Below the pieces are notes generated by a model that saw nothing but the letters and a program-made list of their open reading frames with translations, was not told the origin of the DNA and ran no database searches. Position numbers and translations under genes: made by a program. 64,000 nt of DNA from Coprinus comatus. Its lineage: Eukaryota > Basidiomycota > Agaricomycetes > Agaricales > Agaricaceae. The DNA lies in NCBI GenBank assembly GCA_034638255.1, contig JAWPGT010000008.1, positions 186,001-250,000 on the forward strand, given 5' to 3'. Position 1 is the stretch's first letter; each line of letters opens with the position of its first letter. Below, piece after piece: positions 38,147-51,068 of the stretch.

Positions 38147-39491
38147 ATGCAATCCATACTCAGATGGTCTATCGAGAACTCCAGTCCTATGGATGTAAAG
38201 CCTGGCGAGGCACCTCCTACTGCCCAGAAAATAGACCCTGAAATCATTGATATGATTCTTGGGAAGCCCGATTCGGTGCTTATGAAGGAGGATATGGAAG
38301 TTATTGTGGATGCAAAGAAAAGTGAGGATGATCGTTTGGCTGCTTTGGATCATCTTGAGATGGTGCGCCGTTAGATAATTCTTATATCAAGGCTCTCTGC
38401 TCACGCAAGTTGTTATTTTAGCTTGTCGAGCAGATTGATAATGCTAATGGTTAGTGATCATCTTAGAAATGTTTTGTCTCTGTAAAAAAAAAAAAAACGC
38501 ATATTATAGATTTGGAGAAGATTAAACTTTGGGATCCTCTGTTGTCCGTACTAACTTCGGACGAATCATCAATAGAAATCAAAATTGGTGCACTATGGGT
38601 AGTAGGAACTGCATTACAAAACAACCCAGCTGCTCAGGATGTGGTGTGTACCTTTCTCCAAACAAAACAAACCAAACGTTAAAATCCATCCGAATAAACA
38701 GTATCTCTCGTACAACAATCTCCCTACATTACTCAACTTCCTCACTGCATCCCCGTCCTCCACAACCGCACTACGTTCAAAAGCGTTATACACTTTATCT
38801 GGCCTAGTTAAACACAATGGACCCGCTGTTTCTGCCCTTGAAAACCCAGATGTAAACGGGTGGATCAAACTTCGGAATGCTCTACAAGGTACGTCATATA
38901 TGCTGTGTATTATACAACCCATTTGAATGCATTAATCTGAACATAAAACACCCATATCTCTAGACCCAGCTCAAGCCATTCGCAAAAAGGCTCTCTTTCT
39001 CATTAGCACTTTGATAACCCCAACATCAGCCAACGATTCCATACAACACCCTTCAGATGGTCCTGGACTACACACAGAAGATCAAAAACCTACAGAACCT
39101 GTATTCGCCAATTCACACGCTGCTTATCTTAAAGATCCAAGTAGAAGTGATACTACAACACTCACTGTTGCTGCATTTGAGAAACATAATGTTGTTGATT
39201 CTCTCGTTGCTTCGTTGATAGACAAGTCACCTACAGATGAAGGTGACGCGGATTTCAGAGAAATTGCCTTCCGGTATGTTTGATTTCGATTTTTTTTTTC
39301 ATCTTGGAAGTAATGTTCACTATCGTTGGCATCATTTTCGATAGGATACTGTATACATATGTCGTGACCTTTAATAGGACCTCTCAAAGGAGCAGAAGGA
39401 TACACTTAAAGAATGGTTGGGGGGTAAACCGTCGGTATCGTCATCTGGTCTTTCGGAAGATCAAGTTGTTAGTTTCAATGCTAGGTTGTGA
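38147..39491 (+). CDS. FES1: Fes1-type Hsp70 nucleotide exchange factor (with apparent frameshift)
   Basis: Cytosolic armadillo-repeat protein of the Fes1/HspBP1 family that releases ADP from Hsp70. The first exon encodes MQSILRWSIENSSPMD and DPEIIDMILGKPDSVLMKED; later exons give LVEQIDNANDLEKIKLWDPL, IKIGALWVVGTALQNNPAAQ, YLSYNNLPTLLNFLTASPS, LRSKALYTLSGLVKHNGPAV and AIRKKALFLISTLI, all well-conserved armadillo helices. A less conserved Thr/Pro-rich insert lies between armadillo segments near 39011-39180. Near the end, RILYTYVVTFN and the following DLSKEQKDTLKEWL are out of frame by one base at about 39377; one extra G in the GG run would restore the reading frame to the stop at 39491. This looks like a one-base deletion or assembly error. 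Convergent with GH115 gene 1, 137 bp apart. Confidence 0.88.
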
Positions 39492-39628
39492 GAGTGGATT
39501 TTTCTTCTCCTTACGTATTCATTACTCCGATTGTTTTTTGGTTTCGACTGCATTGCATTTTCCATTGTATGATACACTCGACGCATGTCGTCCATAGTCA
39601 TATTTTTTTTTAGAACTGAAACAATTAT

Positions 39629-42600
39629 TTAAACTCTGATACTCTCCGGGGGACCCAAATAACTTGGACGAAGACCTCCGACATCTATCAATAAAAACCA
39701 ACATTCAGTCTCAAGCGTTTGAAAAGAATGACGAAAAAAAAAAAAATGAAACATACCGATAACAATCTTTTGGACAACAACAGTTGGTTCAATCATCCAG
39801 ATCTAAATCACGAAAATAATAACCATCAGCGTACAATATTATCAATTAGAACTAGAATAAGTCGTAAAATCTAATTATCTTAAAACACTCGCCTTGATTA
39901 TATGTTTTCCAGGACTTGTACCACTCCACTTGGTAACAACCGGAACAATTGAGTTTGCTACAAATCCATCCAAACCACCCCATGCCCCGGTAAATCTCCG
40001 GGTTTAGCAGGAGGAATAGGTTGAATATTCTGTGGAGTTTGATTGTCGAGTTGAATTGCTAAAGCGATGGGATGATCGGGACCTAAGGCGTTTAATGAAG
40101 GTGAAATGTATACTGTTGTCGTTATGTTTCCGGAATTATTTATGGTGTTGAAGTTGAAGAAGTCGTATTCACTGTTGTTTCAGGACACGTGTGTGGTTAG
40201 TTTTTGTAAGATATCTCTTGAAATAATGAGGAAGAAAGAGGTAGTGCAAGAGGAGGGAAAGTGCAAAGGGAAAGCTAAGAACTTACATGTTAGGTCCAGA
40301 ACCTACACTAAATGTTTCGTCTGTACGTGGCCAAGGAGTTATACCGGAAAGTGTACGTCCGTAACCTGGTAACTCTTTCCATTGAATCCCATTAACGGCG
40401 TTGTTGCGGGATGTATGAGGTGCTTCGATTGAAATCACGCCGGTTCCTTCAACGAAACCTTAAAAGCGAAGAAAGAAAAAAAGATTCAGCCTTTCTAGGA
40501 AAGAACGGGAAGAAAGTATTAAGTATTAGGAATTTTACATACCTTGGAAACCATCTACAACTCCATTCTTACGAGCCACAAGTCCAACAACAACACTCAT
40601 ACTAGATTGTCCTTCTGCACTCGCTTTAAACGTAACCTGAGCAGAATTATCTCCATTTTGTAGTTGACTCCAGTCATTCACAGAAATGAAAACTCGTTCC
40701 TCTGGTGTTTCAGGAGAGATTGTGCCTTGAGTTGTAGAAAGTTTTACCCATGGAGCGTTACTTGAGACTGTAAATGTAAAAGGAATAGGTCCACCGGCAG
40801 CAACGTCGACGTAACGATCAACAATAGGGGAGAAATTGTCCATGGTAATTAAAGGTGGTGGGCAGCTGTAACCTTGGGCACATTGGAATGGGTTGTCTCC
40901 AGGCCTGTATAGAAGGAGAAAGATATATTTAACGATGTTAATATTAAAGTTTTAGTGGAAAAGACATTACCAAGCTCCTCGAGTTCCTTCAGGAGCGATA
41001 CGCATAAATCCTGCCAAGGCTTGTTTCCTATGCTGTACTCGGTTAACAGCAGGCATCCTTATTAGAGTTCAGTGGAGAACTTCAATTGAGGGTGAGATAA
41101 AATACGCACGTGTTAGCCATGGGTTGTTGCCAGTAATAATATCCAAGGTCTACGGGGTTTCTTTAATATGGGATGTCATTAAGGAAGGAGGGTTCTTACG
41201 AGTCTGATCCATCATGCTAGCTCGAAATATTAGAAGAAATTATCCACAAAAAGAATTATCATGGCTTACTGCGACCACTTATTATCCAACAAAGAATTGT
41301 AATCAGTTTCAAGGTCATAATCACGATTAAACAACTCTTCAACAGTGTCTGCTAAACCATTGGTGCTCAACTGTGATACGCCTTAGTACATTGTTTCCAG
41401 GACATATTCTCGATGGATTACTTACTCGAGCTTGCGATGCCCTCAAATTATTCATTCCAGCAGAAATAAGCTGAAACTCTTTTGAGTATGGAATCGGACA
41501 TGATCAAATTTATGTCTCTTACCAGTTTAGCAACATTGCTGCTTGATATGACGGCGTGATGAACTGTTTGGTAATAAGCGGGTTTGAAGTTTGAGCGAAG
41601 GTTGTTGTAGATCGTAGTTGAAGCCTTTTCCAGTCGATCCCAAGCCGCAAAGACATTGTCCGCCCTATAGATTGAGGTAAGTACAAAGATCGAGAACAAT
41701 GTTGGTGTTTTTCATTTCACTTACTCCCTATAATCAATAAGACTGTACGTCGTCGCGTTAAGCAGTTCAGGTTTTCTACGAGCATTGAACCTGGTCATAT
41801 TTCCCACAATATCCACGATTTGTAGAGCTGTTTCCTTAGAGACATCGAACTCCCTTTCTGCCCAAGTACCAACAAAAGTATTGAGATTTTCCGGGCTCCA
41901 ACGCGTCGCGTTCCATCCGTATCCGAGGAAGAACTCAATTTCCCTTTCATAGGGTTTCAAATCACCAACGTTAACGATCCATAACTGAGTCGCTTGGCGT
42001 TCAACTGCAACCGACATTTGCTCGTAGACCTAGGAATGCCCATGAGTTGACATTCGGGGGGTGGCAGGATCAAGTGATTCACCTTTTCAATTTGGGAGGA
42101 CTGTATAGGGTAGGGATTGGGTCAGCCACATCAAAACGTTCTTCAATGAAATTGGAAGTCCAACGTACAGCAATCCACTTGTAGTTGCGAGGATCTCCGA
42201 CCTTTGGTAGTTGGGTGTTAGCAGTGTGTTAGGTTTCATCATAGAGGGACCTCACATAATCGAACTATGAAATAAGTTTTTAGGATTTGTGTAGGTGTCA
42301 AGGATTAGAGTTACACTTACGTGATAATAGACACCTGCTCCTCCCGTTCTGTTTCTCTCGTCAGCAACAGGGTAGCGACGGACGTTACCCCAGCTAAATG
42401 TATTGAAATGACTTAGTAATGCCTATTTGGAACCAGCGTAACTATAACCTACTTATCGTCAGCCCATAGCAGAGTGACATAGTCTGGAACTCTCATTCCT
42501 GAACCATAGTATCCTTCCACTTCCTTGTCTATTACATTGTATTAACATTGAAGAGAAACACACATTATTTAAATTCTACTCACAAAGTGCCCAAACTTGA

Positions 42601-44117
42601 GGTACTGATGCAACATCATCTCCGTAAACCTGCTGAAGAATATTAGTCTGGTCCTGAATAACTCCTTCCAGCAAAGCGATATTGGTTTCTTCAGAAAGCG
42701 GCACTAGTACGTGAAAATAAGCTTCGCCAATGAGTGATATGACATAATGACAACGTACAATCTCCGAAACCGCGCATTCCTAGTGTATATATTGATTCGA
42801 AATTCTTAGCCCTTTGTGTTCCTTCTAGCCAATATTGTTTGATGGTTGCGTTGTTTGATACATAGTCCCAGCGACCTTCTTTTCTCAAAGCACTAAACTC
42901 GACAGGAGTGGACCGCATCATGGGTTCTTGATGACTAGAAATCCCATTCAGTTTCTTCAATGTTGAATTAATCCTTCAAACGAACCTTGTACCCATCACA
43001 ACACCATACATGTCCGCTAACGGCTGATTTTGAGGATCATCGAGAGCGAAAGCACTAGGTTTATACAGGTTAGAATTCACTTTAAACGTCATCTCTTTCC
43101 AGAATCGCACCTGCTCCACATTGCTAGATGCACGATGAGATTTTTTACTCAAATAATATTCCGAGTCTCGCTCAGAGGTCCGAACTCACCAGGCCATAGA
43201 TAATTTCCTTTCAATCGCAAAATCAATTCAAATCTAGGTTGATTATGAATATTAATCCGAACTGGACAGCTAAGAAACAAAACAACTAACAGTTTTGTGT
43301 AGAATTGTGAATTGAAAGGCGATCCTGTCAGTGGTGCACCGGTTCCATTGGTGAAGCTGGCTTGAGCCCAGGATTGGAGCCCAGGTTGTTCATCGTTAAG
43401 GAAAATACCTCGATACTTGACTGTAGGTGAACCATGAGAGCAACCTGAAGGTTCCAAAAATATCTCCGAATGCTGCGTTGTTGGAACATCAGCCCACCTG
43501 ATTGCATCCTTAGTTTGAGCGGGCCGAGATATACAAGATTTATGACATACCAATACCACGGAGAAACACCTAATAGAATATTTTGTTCAGAAAGACGAGA
43601 AATACACCATGGCAGGAGTTTCGAGCTCACCGAATTGTTCAGCGAGATCATACAACGCATATATTGATCCCCTCTTGTCTGCTCCAATAACAATGTACGC
43701 TCTAGGAACTCCTGGTAGAGGATTTTGAACTTCCTTTGTAAAGAATGCCTCCCATTTGCCACGAATTGATGATACATCGAGTCCCGTCGCATTCACCACT
43801 TGTTCAATCAACGAGGATTTTCCAAGCGTTCCAATAATAATAGGGGCATCCCTAGATGAAGTCGTACTTCTGGTTGTCGCATTCACCAAGGTAGGTTTAA
43901 TGTTGGTTACTCTTTGAATGTCCGCAATGAAATCTCCTGCTGCTCGATGTACTCCTGGCCATTCATCTTCCGAGAGAAAAACGGGCGCTGCTCTGCGGCC
44001 TGCGACCACCGGAAACCTGGTTCTTGATCCTTCAAATGCGACACAAGATACTTGCCCAATGGCATATGCCCCGTTGAACAGAGCAAGAAGAGATGTGAAA
44101 GCTAGGATTGGTGTCAT
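39629..44117 (-). CDS. Secreted GH115 xylan alpha-1,2-glucuronidase, copy 1 (apparent frameshift near the end)
   Basis: GH115 enzymes remove (4-O-methyl)glucuronic acid side chains from glucuronoxylan outside the cell. The protein starts at 44117 with a signal peptide (MTPILAFTSLLALFNGAYA), followed by FPVVAGRRAAPVFLSEDEWP, GVPRAYIVIGADKRGSIYAL, WADVPTTQHSEIF, VKYRGIFLNDEQPGLQSWA and LRLKGNYLWPGEFG, all GH115 hallmarks, and many short exons to a C-terminal beta domain ending GGLRPSYLGPPESIRV. One base seems missing in the G run at about 39981-39990: PPAKPGDLPG is out of frame with the following AWGGLDGFVANSIVPV, and uncorrected translation stops at 39958. The next intron uses a GC donor (AAG|GCGAGT). 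Tandem with a second copy at 46024-50440. Confidence 0.9.
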
Positions 44118-44340
44118 ACTAGCGACCTTCTAGATGCGTCCAGGGTATTTCGGGGGTCAGATAAATACATTTTGTGGGCTTGCAGAACTGTTACGACAGC
44201 ATGTCCCAATCTTAGCAAAGCCCCATGGTTTGGAGGACCTTGTGACCTAACGAGGCGAAACTTCGGTAAAAGCTTCTATAGAGTCAAATAGGGCTGTTTA
44301 GTTACACGCAAGCGAAGGTCGTATTGATGGTGTGAATCGG

Positions 44341-44526
44341 TTATTCTTGGGAACTCAAATTCTTTTCTCCGCACATAGCCCCAAAAGCACGTCTGTGTAA
44401 TTGAAAACTCTCAGAGGAATACAAGGACCATCCTAGTGCCAAGGCGAGTGTCAGTGTCGAGACACCAATTACAATGCGTTTTGCGCGCGTACAGAAGTTT
44501 ATCCAAGTTATTAATTTTGTTGCCAT
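44341..44526 (-). CDS. Possible 61-residue single-pass membrane protein
   Basis: ATG-initiated frame with one hydrophobic helix (IVIGVSTLTLALALGWSLYS) flanked by basic residues on the N-terminal side (KLITWINFCTRAKR). It lies about 220 bp upstream of GH115 copy 1, on the same strand. There is no homology I recognise and no splice support, so it may be chance. Confidence 0.25.
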   Translation of the reverse strand: MATKLITWINFCTRAKRIVIGVSTLTLALALGWSLYSSESFQLHRRAFGAMCGEKNLSSQE

Positions 44527-45019
44527 GATGCTGGAAGATGATTGGATTTCATATGGGAAAGTCTGTATGAATCTGCCTAGTTTTCATCAACTTCTGACTT
44601 CGAATGGGGGAGGTGGTTCTGCAAGAACTTAGAAGTGTATCTCAGCCCGGAACACGCATCCCATCCCGAGTGGTAGTGAGAAAATGATATGGTTAACGAT
44701 TTTTTTCTCTGCTCAAACTTACATCAACTGCACCACATATATCAAGTACCAGTATCAGGCTCGTATAGAATAAGAAACAGAACAGATAAAACGCACCGGT
44801 TAACCTTAAAACCTCTAAGTACATACATAGCATTTGAGCATCCTTTTTAAATTAGTATTTCTTTACCTGTCACACATGGCACTCGATTCGAGGATGGTCG
44901 AATTGCTTGAAATGAAGCAAAACGCGATTGATTATTGGCATTCTCGATGACTGTAGGTGGGTACCCGACGCATCCACGTACAACAGGGGCTTTTGGTCAA
45001 TCGGTGGTGTACTAATTTG

Positions 45020-45480
45020 AAAATACCTTCTTCTCGTCAAAGCCCTTTGCGCCTTGTCCGCCCCTACTAACCACCCTCACTGCATTTCTTTCAAGTTCGT
45101 AGGATCATTGAGTATGATCGAAAGCCCAAACAAGAATGTGTTCTCCCCACCAAGGAGAGGTTGCGAGCTCAGTGGCGGATGCAATATTAGTAGGTTCTCT
45201 AGTAAACTTGGGGTCTATAGTATCTTCAATTGTCAGTGCGTGGTGCGTGAATGTTACAATCTTCCGGGTGTGGTCCTCGTCGCGGAGCGCTTCAATAGAT
45301 TCCTTCAGCCATGTAATGTCTTTGATATCTAGCCGGCTTGAAGTTGTCAATACGTTTGAAATCAGTTAGAGATCATGAAAGGATGTCCAAGTCGGGGTTT
45401 AGAGCGGACCATAAGGTACACCCAAGAATAGTGATGGTGGTAAGGTCGTAGCGTATGCGATTGTGGAAGATAATTCACCT
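45020..45480 (-). pseudogene. Decayed calcineurin-like phosphoesterase fragment
   Basis: Pieces in successive frames match the fungal calcineurin-like metallophosphoesterase layout: ITILGCTLWSALNPDLDIL, then SLTDFKRIDNF, then WLKESIEALRDEDHTRKIVT with FTHHALTIED, WWGEHILVWAFDHTQ (the family normally has FGHTH) and VVSRGGQGAKGFDEKK. Between them lie frame changes and at least two stop codons, including one directly after HTQ, where the normal reading continues. The HTH metal ligand is changed to HTQ. The N-terminal metal-binding half is missing. It is a relic sitting between the two GH115 genes. Confidence 0.75.
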
Positions 45481-46023
45481 TTGGAGTCCGCTTTGTGGGC
45501 GGGTGCTGCTTTGAAGTTTGGATTCAAAAGCTTTGAGAGAGGTGTCGGTGTCGGTGTAAGTTTAAGTCAAGGTTGCGTAAGTTGTATTTTCGCGCGCGTG
45601 GGTTGACGGTAAATGCGTACCAAAGTGGTAACATAGGGTTAGCAGTTTCCAGACACAAAAAAGACGCGTGCAAAGCGTGTTATTTGGTGTTCAAGCCACG
45701 CGAATAGGCGCTCCTCTCTCATCTAGCCAATATATCTCCCGATAATGCCAGGTTCGGAGGAAAGATAGGGAAGTTGAAGATATAGAGGTGTTCGTCGCCT
45801 CTTTCAGCCTCGAGTTGAAGGTCACTCAGTAGTTCAATGTTAACCATATGGATAATGGGATCTGAGGTGAGATTAAGGCTTATTGTTGGTGAATACAAAA
45901 AAAAATCTGATCCAGGATGCGTGTGGTATGCAGATTACTTATAAACTCAGCCTGAGTCAAGAGGAAACATATGAAGTAGTGAGAGAACATTCAAAAGAGT
46001 CCTTTTTACAGTGGTTCTAGTAA

Positions 46024-49000
46024 TTAAATCCGAATGCTCTCAGGCGGACCAAGATAACTAGCCTGTAAGCCTCCGACATCTTCACAGCACAAACACCAAT
46101 TCAATCAAAAATGCACAAAAGAAAAAGAAAATAATAAGAACTTACTGATGACAATCTTTTGTACAATAACAGCCGGCTCAGTCATCATTATCTACGAAAT
46201 ATTATCAACATTCAGTCTCCTCATGGATTTAGATTCAAGGGAGTCATCAAAAACAGACCTTAAGAGTATGCTTTCCAGGTGCAGCATTGAAATTCGTGGT
46301 CACAGGTACGATAGCATTGGCAACAAAGCCATCATACCCAGACCAAGCCGCAGGTTGTTTTCCGGGTGCAGCGTTCGGAATTGGTTGATGAACAACCGGA
46401 TCCTGAGAGTCAAGTCCAATAGCAATAGTTAGGGGACGATCTGGACCATTCGCATTGAGAGATGGCGAGAGATAGGCCGTGACCGTAATTTTCCCAGAGC
46501 CTTGAATTGTATTGAAGTTGTAGAAATCGTATTCCCTGATAGAACCTTATTCTAGCTCAAATATAATGCCAGGTCTATGTTCTAACTCACAATGTTGGTC
46601 CTGCTCCTACACTGAAGGCTTCATCTGTTCGAGGCCAAGGCGTGACTCCTGACAGTGTACGTCCATATCGTGGTAGATCTTTCCAGGAAATATCATTGAT
46701 AGTTGTATTCCGTGTTGCATGAGCAGCTTCAATGGAGATAACACCATCACCTTCAACGAACCCTACGCAATTTCATTAGCTGTGAAATCATTAACTCTTG
46801 GAAGTCAATTAACCATGGAAACCATCGGCGGGAGAATGTTTGACTGCATTGAAGATCACATTCACGGCCATGCTTGGTTGATTCTTCGCTGTACCTGTGA
46901 AAGTAATCTGGGCGGTATTTACACCTACATTCAAGCTAGACCAATCTTGAATACTAAAGAACACTCTTCTTTCAGGATCGCTAGGTGAAATAGACCCTGA
47001 ACTTGGTGAAATTTGAAGCCACGACGAGTTGCTTGAGGTCTTGAAAGTGAAACTTGCAGGACCACCAGCACCTACGTCGACAAATCGATTGGGGAAGGTG
47101 GAGAAAGAATCAAAGGTTACTGTAGGCGGAGGGCAATTATACCCTTGAGCACATTGTGATGGATTGTCACCGGGCCTAGAAATATTGAGTATCTACGATG
47201 TTTATAATCGCATATAATCATACCATGCACCCCGAGTACCTTCAGGAGCAATTCGCATAAATCCAGCTAAGGCTTGTTTCCTCTTCTGAACGCGCGAGAC
47301 AGGAGACATCCTATAATCAGCCCATGAGCAAATTTCTGTTGGTAACTTTTTGTAAGAGCGTACGAGTTTGTCATTGGTTGTTGCCAGTAGTAATATCCAA
47401 GGTCTGTTATAACATGAATTATGGAAGGTAATATTAATGTCCAAGATCAATCACTTACGTGTTTGATCCATCATACTAGCAATGGCAACTTGATTAGTTT
47501 CGCCAATCCAGGATATAGATATAACTTTGATATGACTTACTGCTCCCATTTGCCTATAAAGTACGAACAGATATATTTTAGCCTTCATAGATTCACAGCT
47601 TGTACAGACACATACCATCCAGCATTGTGTGATATTCATTTTCGAAATCCCAATCATGTTCGAACAGTTCTTCTACTCTATCTGCTAGAGTGTTGGTACT
47701 CAACTAATCAAAGGTCAGCTTCTCATAACCTTATTGAAAGAGTACGACACTTACAAATGCTTGTGAAGCTCGGAGGTTATTCATGCCAGCAGCGACCAGC
47801 TATTAAAAGTAAAAATAGGACGGACATGAGTCCATTTGTCAACCAGAAAAACCAAAGACCCACCAAACGAGCAGCATTTGCACTAGCAGACACCGGGTGA
47901 TGAACCAATTGGAAGAATGCAGGTTTTGTCTCCTTCCGTAATCCGTTATATAACTGGGTAGAAGCTTTCTCCAATGTATCCCATTCCTGAATCCATCTCT
48001 CTGCCCTACTTGATGTCAAAAAAGTGCTAACACATAGATTCAAAGAGAAAAAAGGTAACATACTCTCGGTAACTTGTCAAACTATACGTTGTCGAGTTCC
48101 ACATCTCTGGTTTCCTCCTCGCATTATACCTTGTCAAATTCGCAACGACATCTGCAGCTAAATTAGCTTGTTCAGGATTGAAATCAAATTCTCTTTGCGC
48201 CCAAGAAGCAACATAAGTATCAAGATTGTCAGGGTTCCAACGAGTAGAGTTCCAGCCGTATGCAAGGAAGAATTCTGCTTCACGCTCATAGGGTTTCAAG
48301 TCGCCAACGTTAAGAATCCAGAGTCTTGTCGCGACGCGATCAACCGCTAACGACATTTGTTCGTATATCTATGCGGAACGGTGAGTCCGTGATACATAAA
48401 CAAGATGAAGTTAAACCAAACATATACCTTCTCAATTTGGCTCGACTACACCGGAAAATATTTGTTAGAGGTGTATTATGTATAAAGTAAAGTAATACTT
48501 ACAGTTACCCATTTGTAATCCCTAGGGTCGGCAACTAAATCAATCTAGAAGGAATATCATCAGAAAGTCGGTCTGAGAATCTTCGACAGAGAAAAACTCG
48601 CATGATAATAGACACCAGCACCTCCCGTCCTATTCCTTTCAGACGGCAAAGGGAAACGGCGAACATTACCCCATAAATCGTCTGCCCAAAGAAGTGTAAC
48701 ATAGTCTGGTACACGCATTCCATCAGCATAATAACCCTCAACTTCCTGATCTATTCAAAAAAAATGTGATTCAGAAAAAAAAATACACCAAACATTAGCC
48801 GAGAGTACACTTACACAGCGTCCAAATTTGCGGGATCTGTTCCACGTTCGCTTCACTCCCGTAAACAGTCCTCAGAATTGTTGCTTGATCTTCAATGACC
48901 TGCTCTAATAACTCGATATTTGTGTCTTCCGACAGAGGCACTACGATCATCATCATCAGTATATTTAAAAACATATATAATATGAATGGAGTCACTTACA

Positions 49001-50440
49001 ATCACCAAAGCCCCTCATACCCAGAGTATATACCGACTCATAAGGTTGTGCACGTTTCGCACCCTCCAAGAAGTAATTATAAATATTCTCCTTATTCCCA
49101 ACATAATCCCACTTTCCTTCACCAAAAAGACTAAATTCGTTGGGAGTCGCACGCATCATTGGTTCTTGATGACTGAAAATGAGAAGCAAGCAAGCAGATT
49201 AGCTTCAATTACAAAAGGAATAAGAATGTATTTCACCTGGTGCCCATAACGATTCCATACCTGTCAGCCAAGAACTGATTAAGAGGGTCGTCTACACCAA
49301 ATGCACTAGTAGACAAATTCAAGTATCATCTAAACCAAATTTCACCAATGCCTCACCTTCCCCACATTGCTAAATCCTTGGTAAGCAAATGCTTTTACTC
49401 GTTTTCTAATTTTTAAGTATATATGCTTACCTGGCCAAAGATAATTCGCTCTCAACCGCAACAGCAACTCGAACCTATATAGTACCAACACATTCTCAAC
49501 ATCCTATACAACTAAACATTCTCAAACACAAAGCAAGAAAACTCACAGTTTCACATAAAAGCTTGAATTAAACGGTGAATTCAACCCGCTAGATCCCGTT
49601 CCATTTGTGAACTTTGCCATAGCCCAACTTTGTAACGCTGGTTGTTCATCATTCAAAAACACACCTCTATACTTGACTGTCGGTGATCCATGTTGACATC
49701 CTTCGTTTTTAACAAAAATCTCGGAATGTTTCGAGCTAGGAACATCTGCCCACCTTTTATCATGGTAGATCATTAGTTAAGTTAGCGATTAGAGAACACA
49801 TTGGAAATACCTACCAATACCATGGTGAAACACCTGTGGAAGAAATAGATGAGTGTGTCGTGACTCTTAGACAGGCATCATAAGACATGAACCATTACAT
49901 ACCAAACTGTTCCGAATGTTCATAAAGCGCATATATAGTCCCTCTCTTATCCGCTCCAACAATCACATAGGCACTCTCCACTCCAGGAATTGGATTGCTA
50001 ACTTCCCTAGAAAGAAAAGCTTCCCATTGACCACGAATACCAGAAACATCCAATCCCGTTGTGTTGACAATTTCATCGATCAAAGGCGAATGTCCAAGTG
50101 TACCAATGAAAACAGGTAAACCACCTCCAGGCGAAGTCGACGACGACGAGTTTCCGCCACTGGAGACGGTAAAATTGGTCAAAGAAGGTAAAATTCCTGT
50201 GACCCTCTCGACATCTGCGACAAAATCCTGAGCAGCGATTTGTACTCCAGGCCAATCATCAGGAGATATGAATACAGGCGCCGCCCTTTTTTGCCTAACA
50301 ATCGGAAAGCTGTTGGCTTCAGATTGGAAAGAGACACAGGATGGTTGTCCAATTACGGCATAGACACCATCCGTCCACAAGCTAGTAAAACAAACAAAAA
50401 GAAGCAGGAGCGAGGATTTCAAAAGTTTCGGTGGTGACAT
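46024..50440 (-). CDS. Secreted GH115 xylan alpha-1,2-glucuronidase, copy 2
   Basis: Same family and strand as the copy at 39629-44117, with many short GT-AG introns (the C-terminal exons and both last junctions were checked). It begins at 50440 with a signal peptide rich in Leu and Phe (MSPPKLLKSSLLLLFVCFTS). Conserved segments: FPIVRQKRAAPVFISPDDWP, GVESAYVIVGADKRGTIYAL, WADVPSSKHSEIF, VKYRGVFLNDEQPALQSWA, ARRKPEMWNSTTYSLTSYRE, LAVDRVATRLWILNVGDLKP, EAEFFLAYGWNSTRW and the C-terminal AAWSGYDGFVANAIVPVTT, TEPAVIVQKIVI and SYLGPPESIRI. Unlike copy 1, no disruption was seen at the equivalent C-terminal position. It is likely to act outside the cell on glucuronoxylan. The close resemblance and shared orientation point to a tandem duplication. 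Confidence 0.93.
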
Positions 50441-51068
50441 CTTGCTTCAACTAACTTCCTATATCCATGACCACATCGTCCCATTCTTATACCATCAGGA
50501 ATACGAGAATTGATCCAAAACAAAGACACCGAATCACCCATGAATGCTTTCGTTCCCTGGATAAAGTTCACGAAGACACCAAGAATAGACAACATAAGGA
50601 GAAAGCTCGGCACTGGAGCACATAATGCATCGGCCACAGAACGGCATTCCATCGATCTGCAATTCCGGAGTGGGAGGAATCATCCATGCATAGCACACAA
50701 CCGTAACATTCCTGCTTCTTCTTGGCTCAGGTGATCGCACAGAGGATTAATTAGGAACAAGAGTCCGGCCCAAGTCGAGACTTCTTGAACTCCGAAAGTA
50801 TGAAGAATAAGTCTGAGGTGGTGGTCGTACATGTGCATTCAATTGTACCTGGTTCTCAACTAGGAGGGGAGTGTTTGCCCAGGAAAAGCGAATGGTGACA
50901 ATAGATTATGATATACAATGCCAAAAAAAGAGGCATATAGAATGTCCGTATAAATCCACAGAGAAACTAAACCACACGTATACCAAATCAGTTCTCTTAA
51001 GTATTATTAAGGAGGGAGGGAAATAAGGATAAGAGAAACTCACATCTTTGCATACACAAGCTACGTTC
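50441..51068. other. Intergenic region upstream of GH115 copy 2
   Basis: Contains the promoter of GH115 copy 2 and the 3' region of the small membrane protein gene. No conserved coding segment or clear regulatory motif was recognised. Confidence 0.45.
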
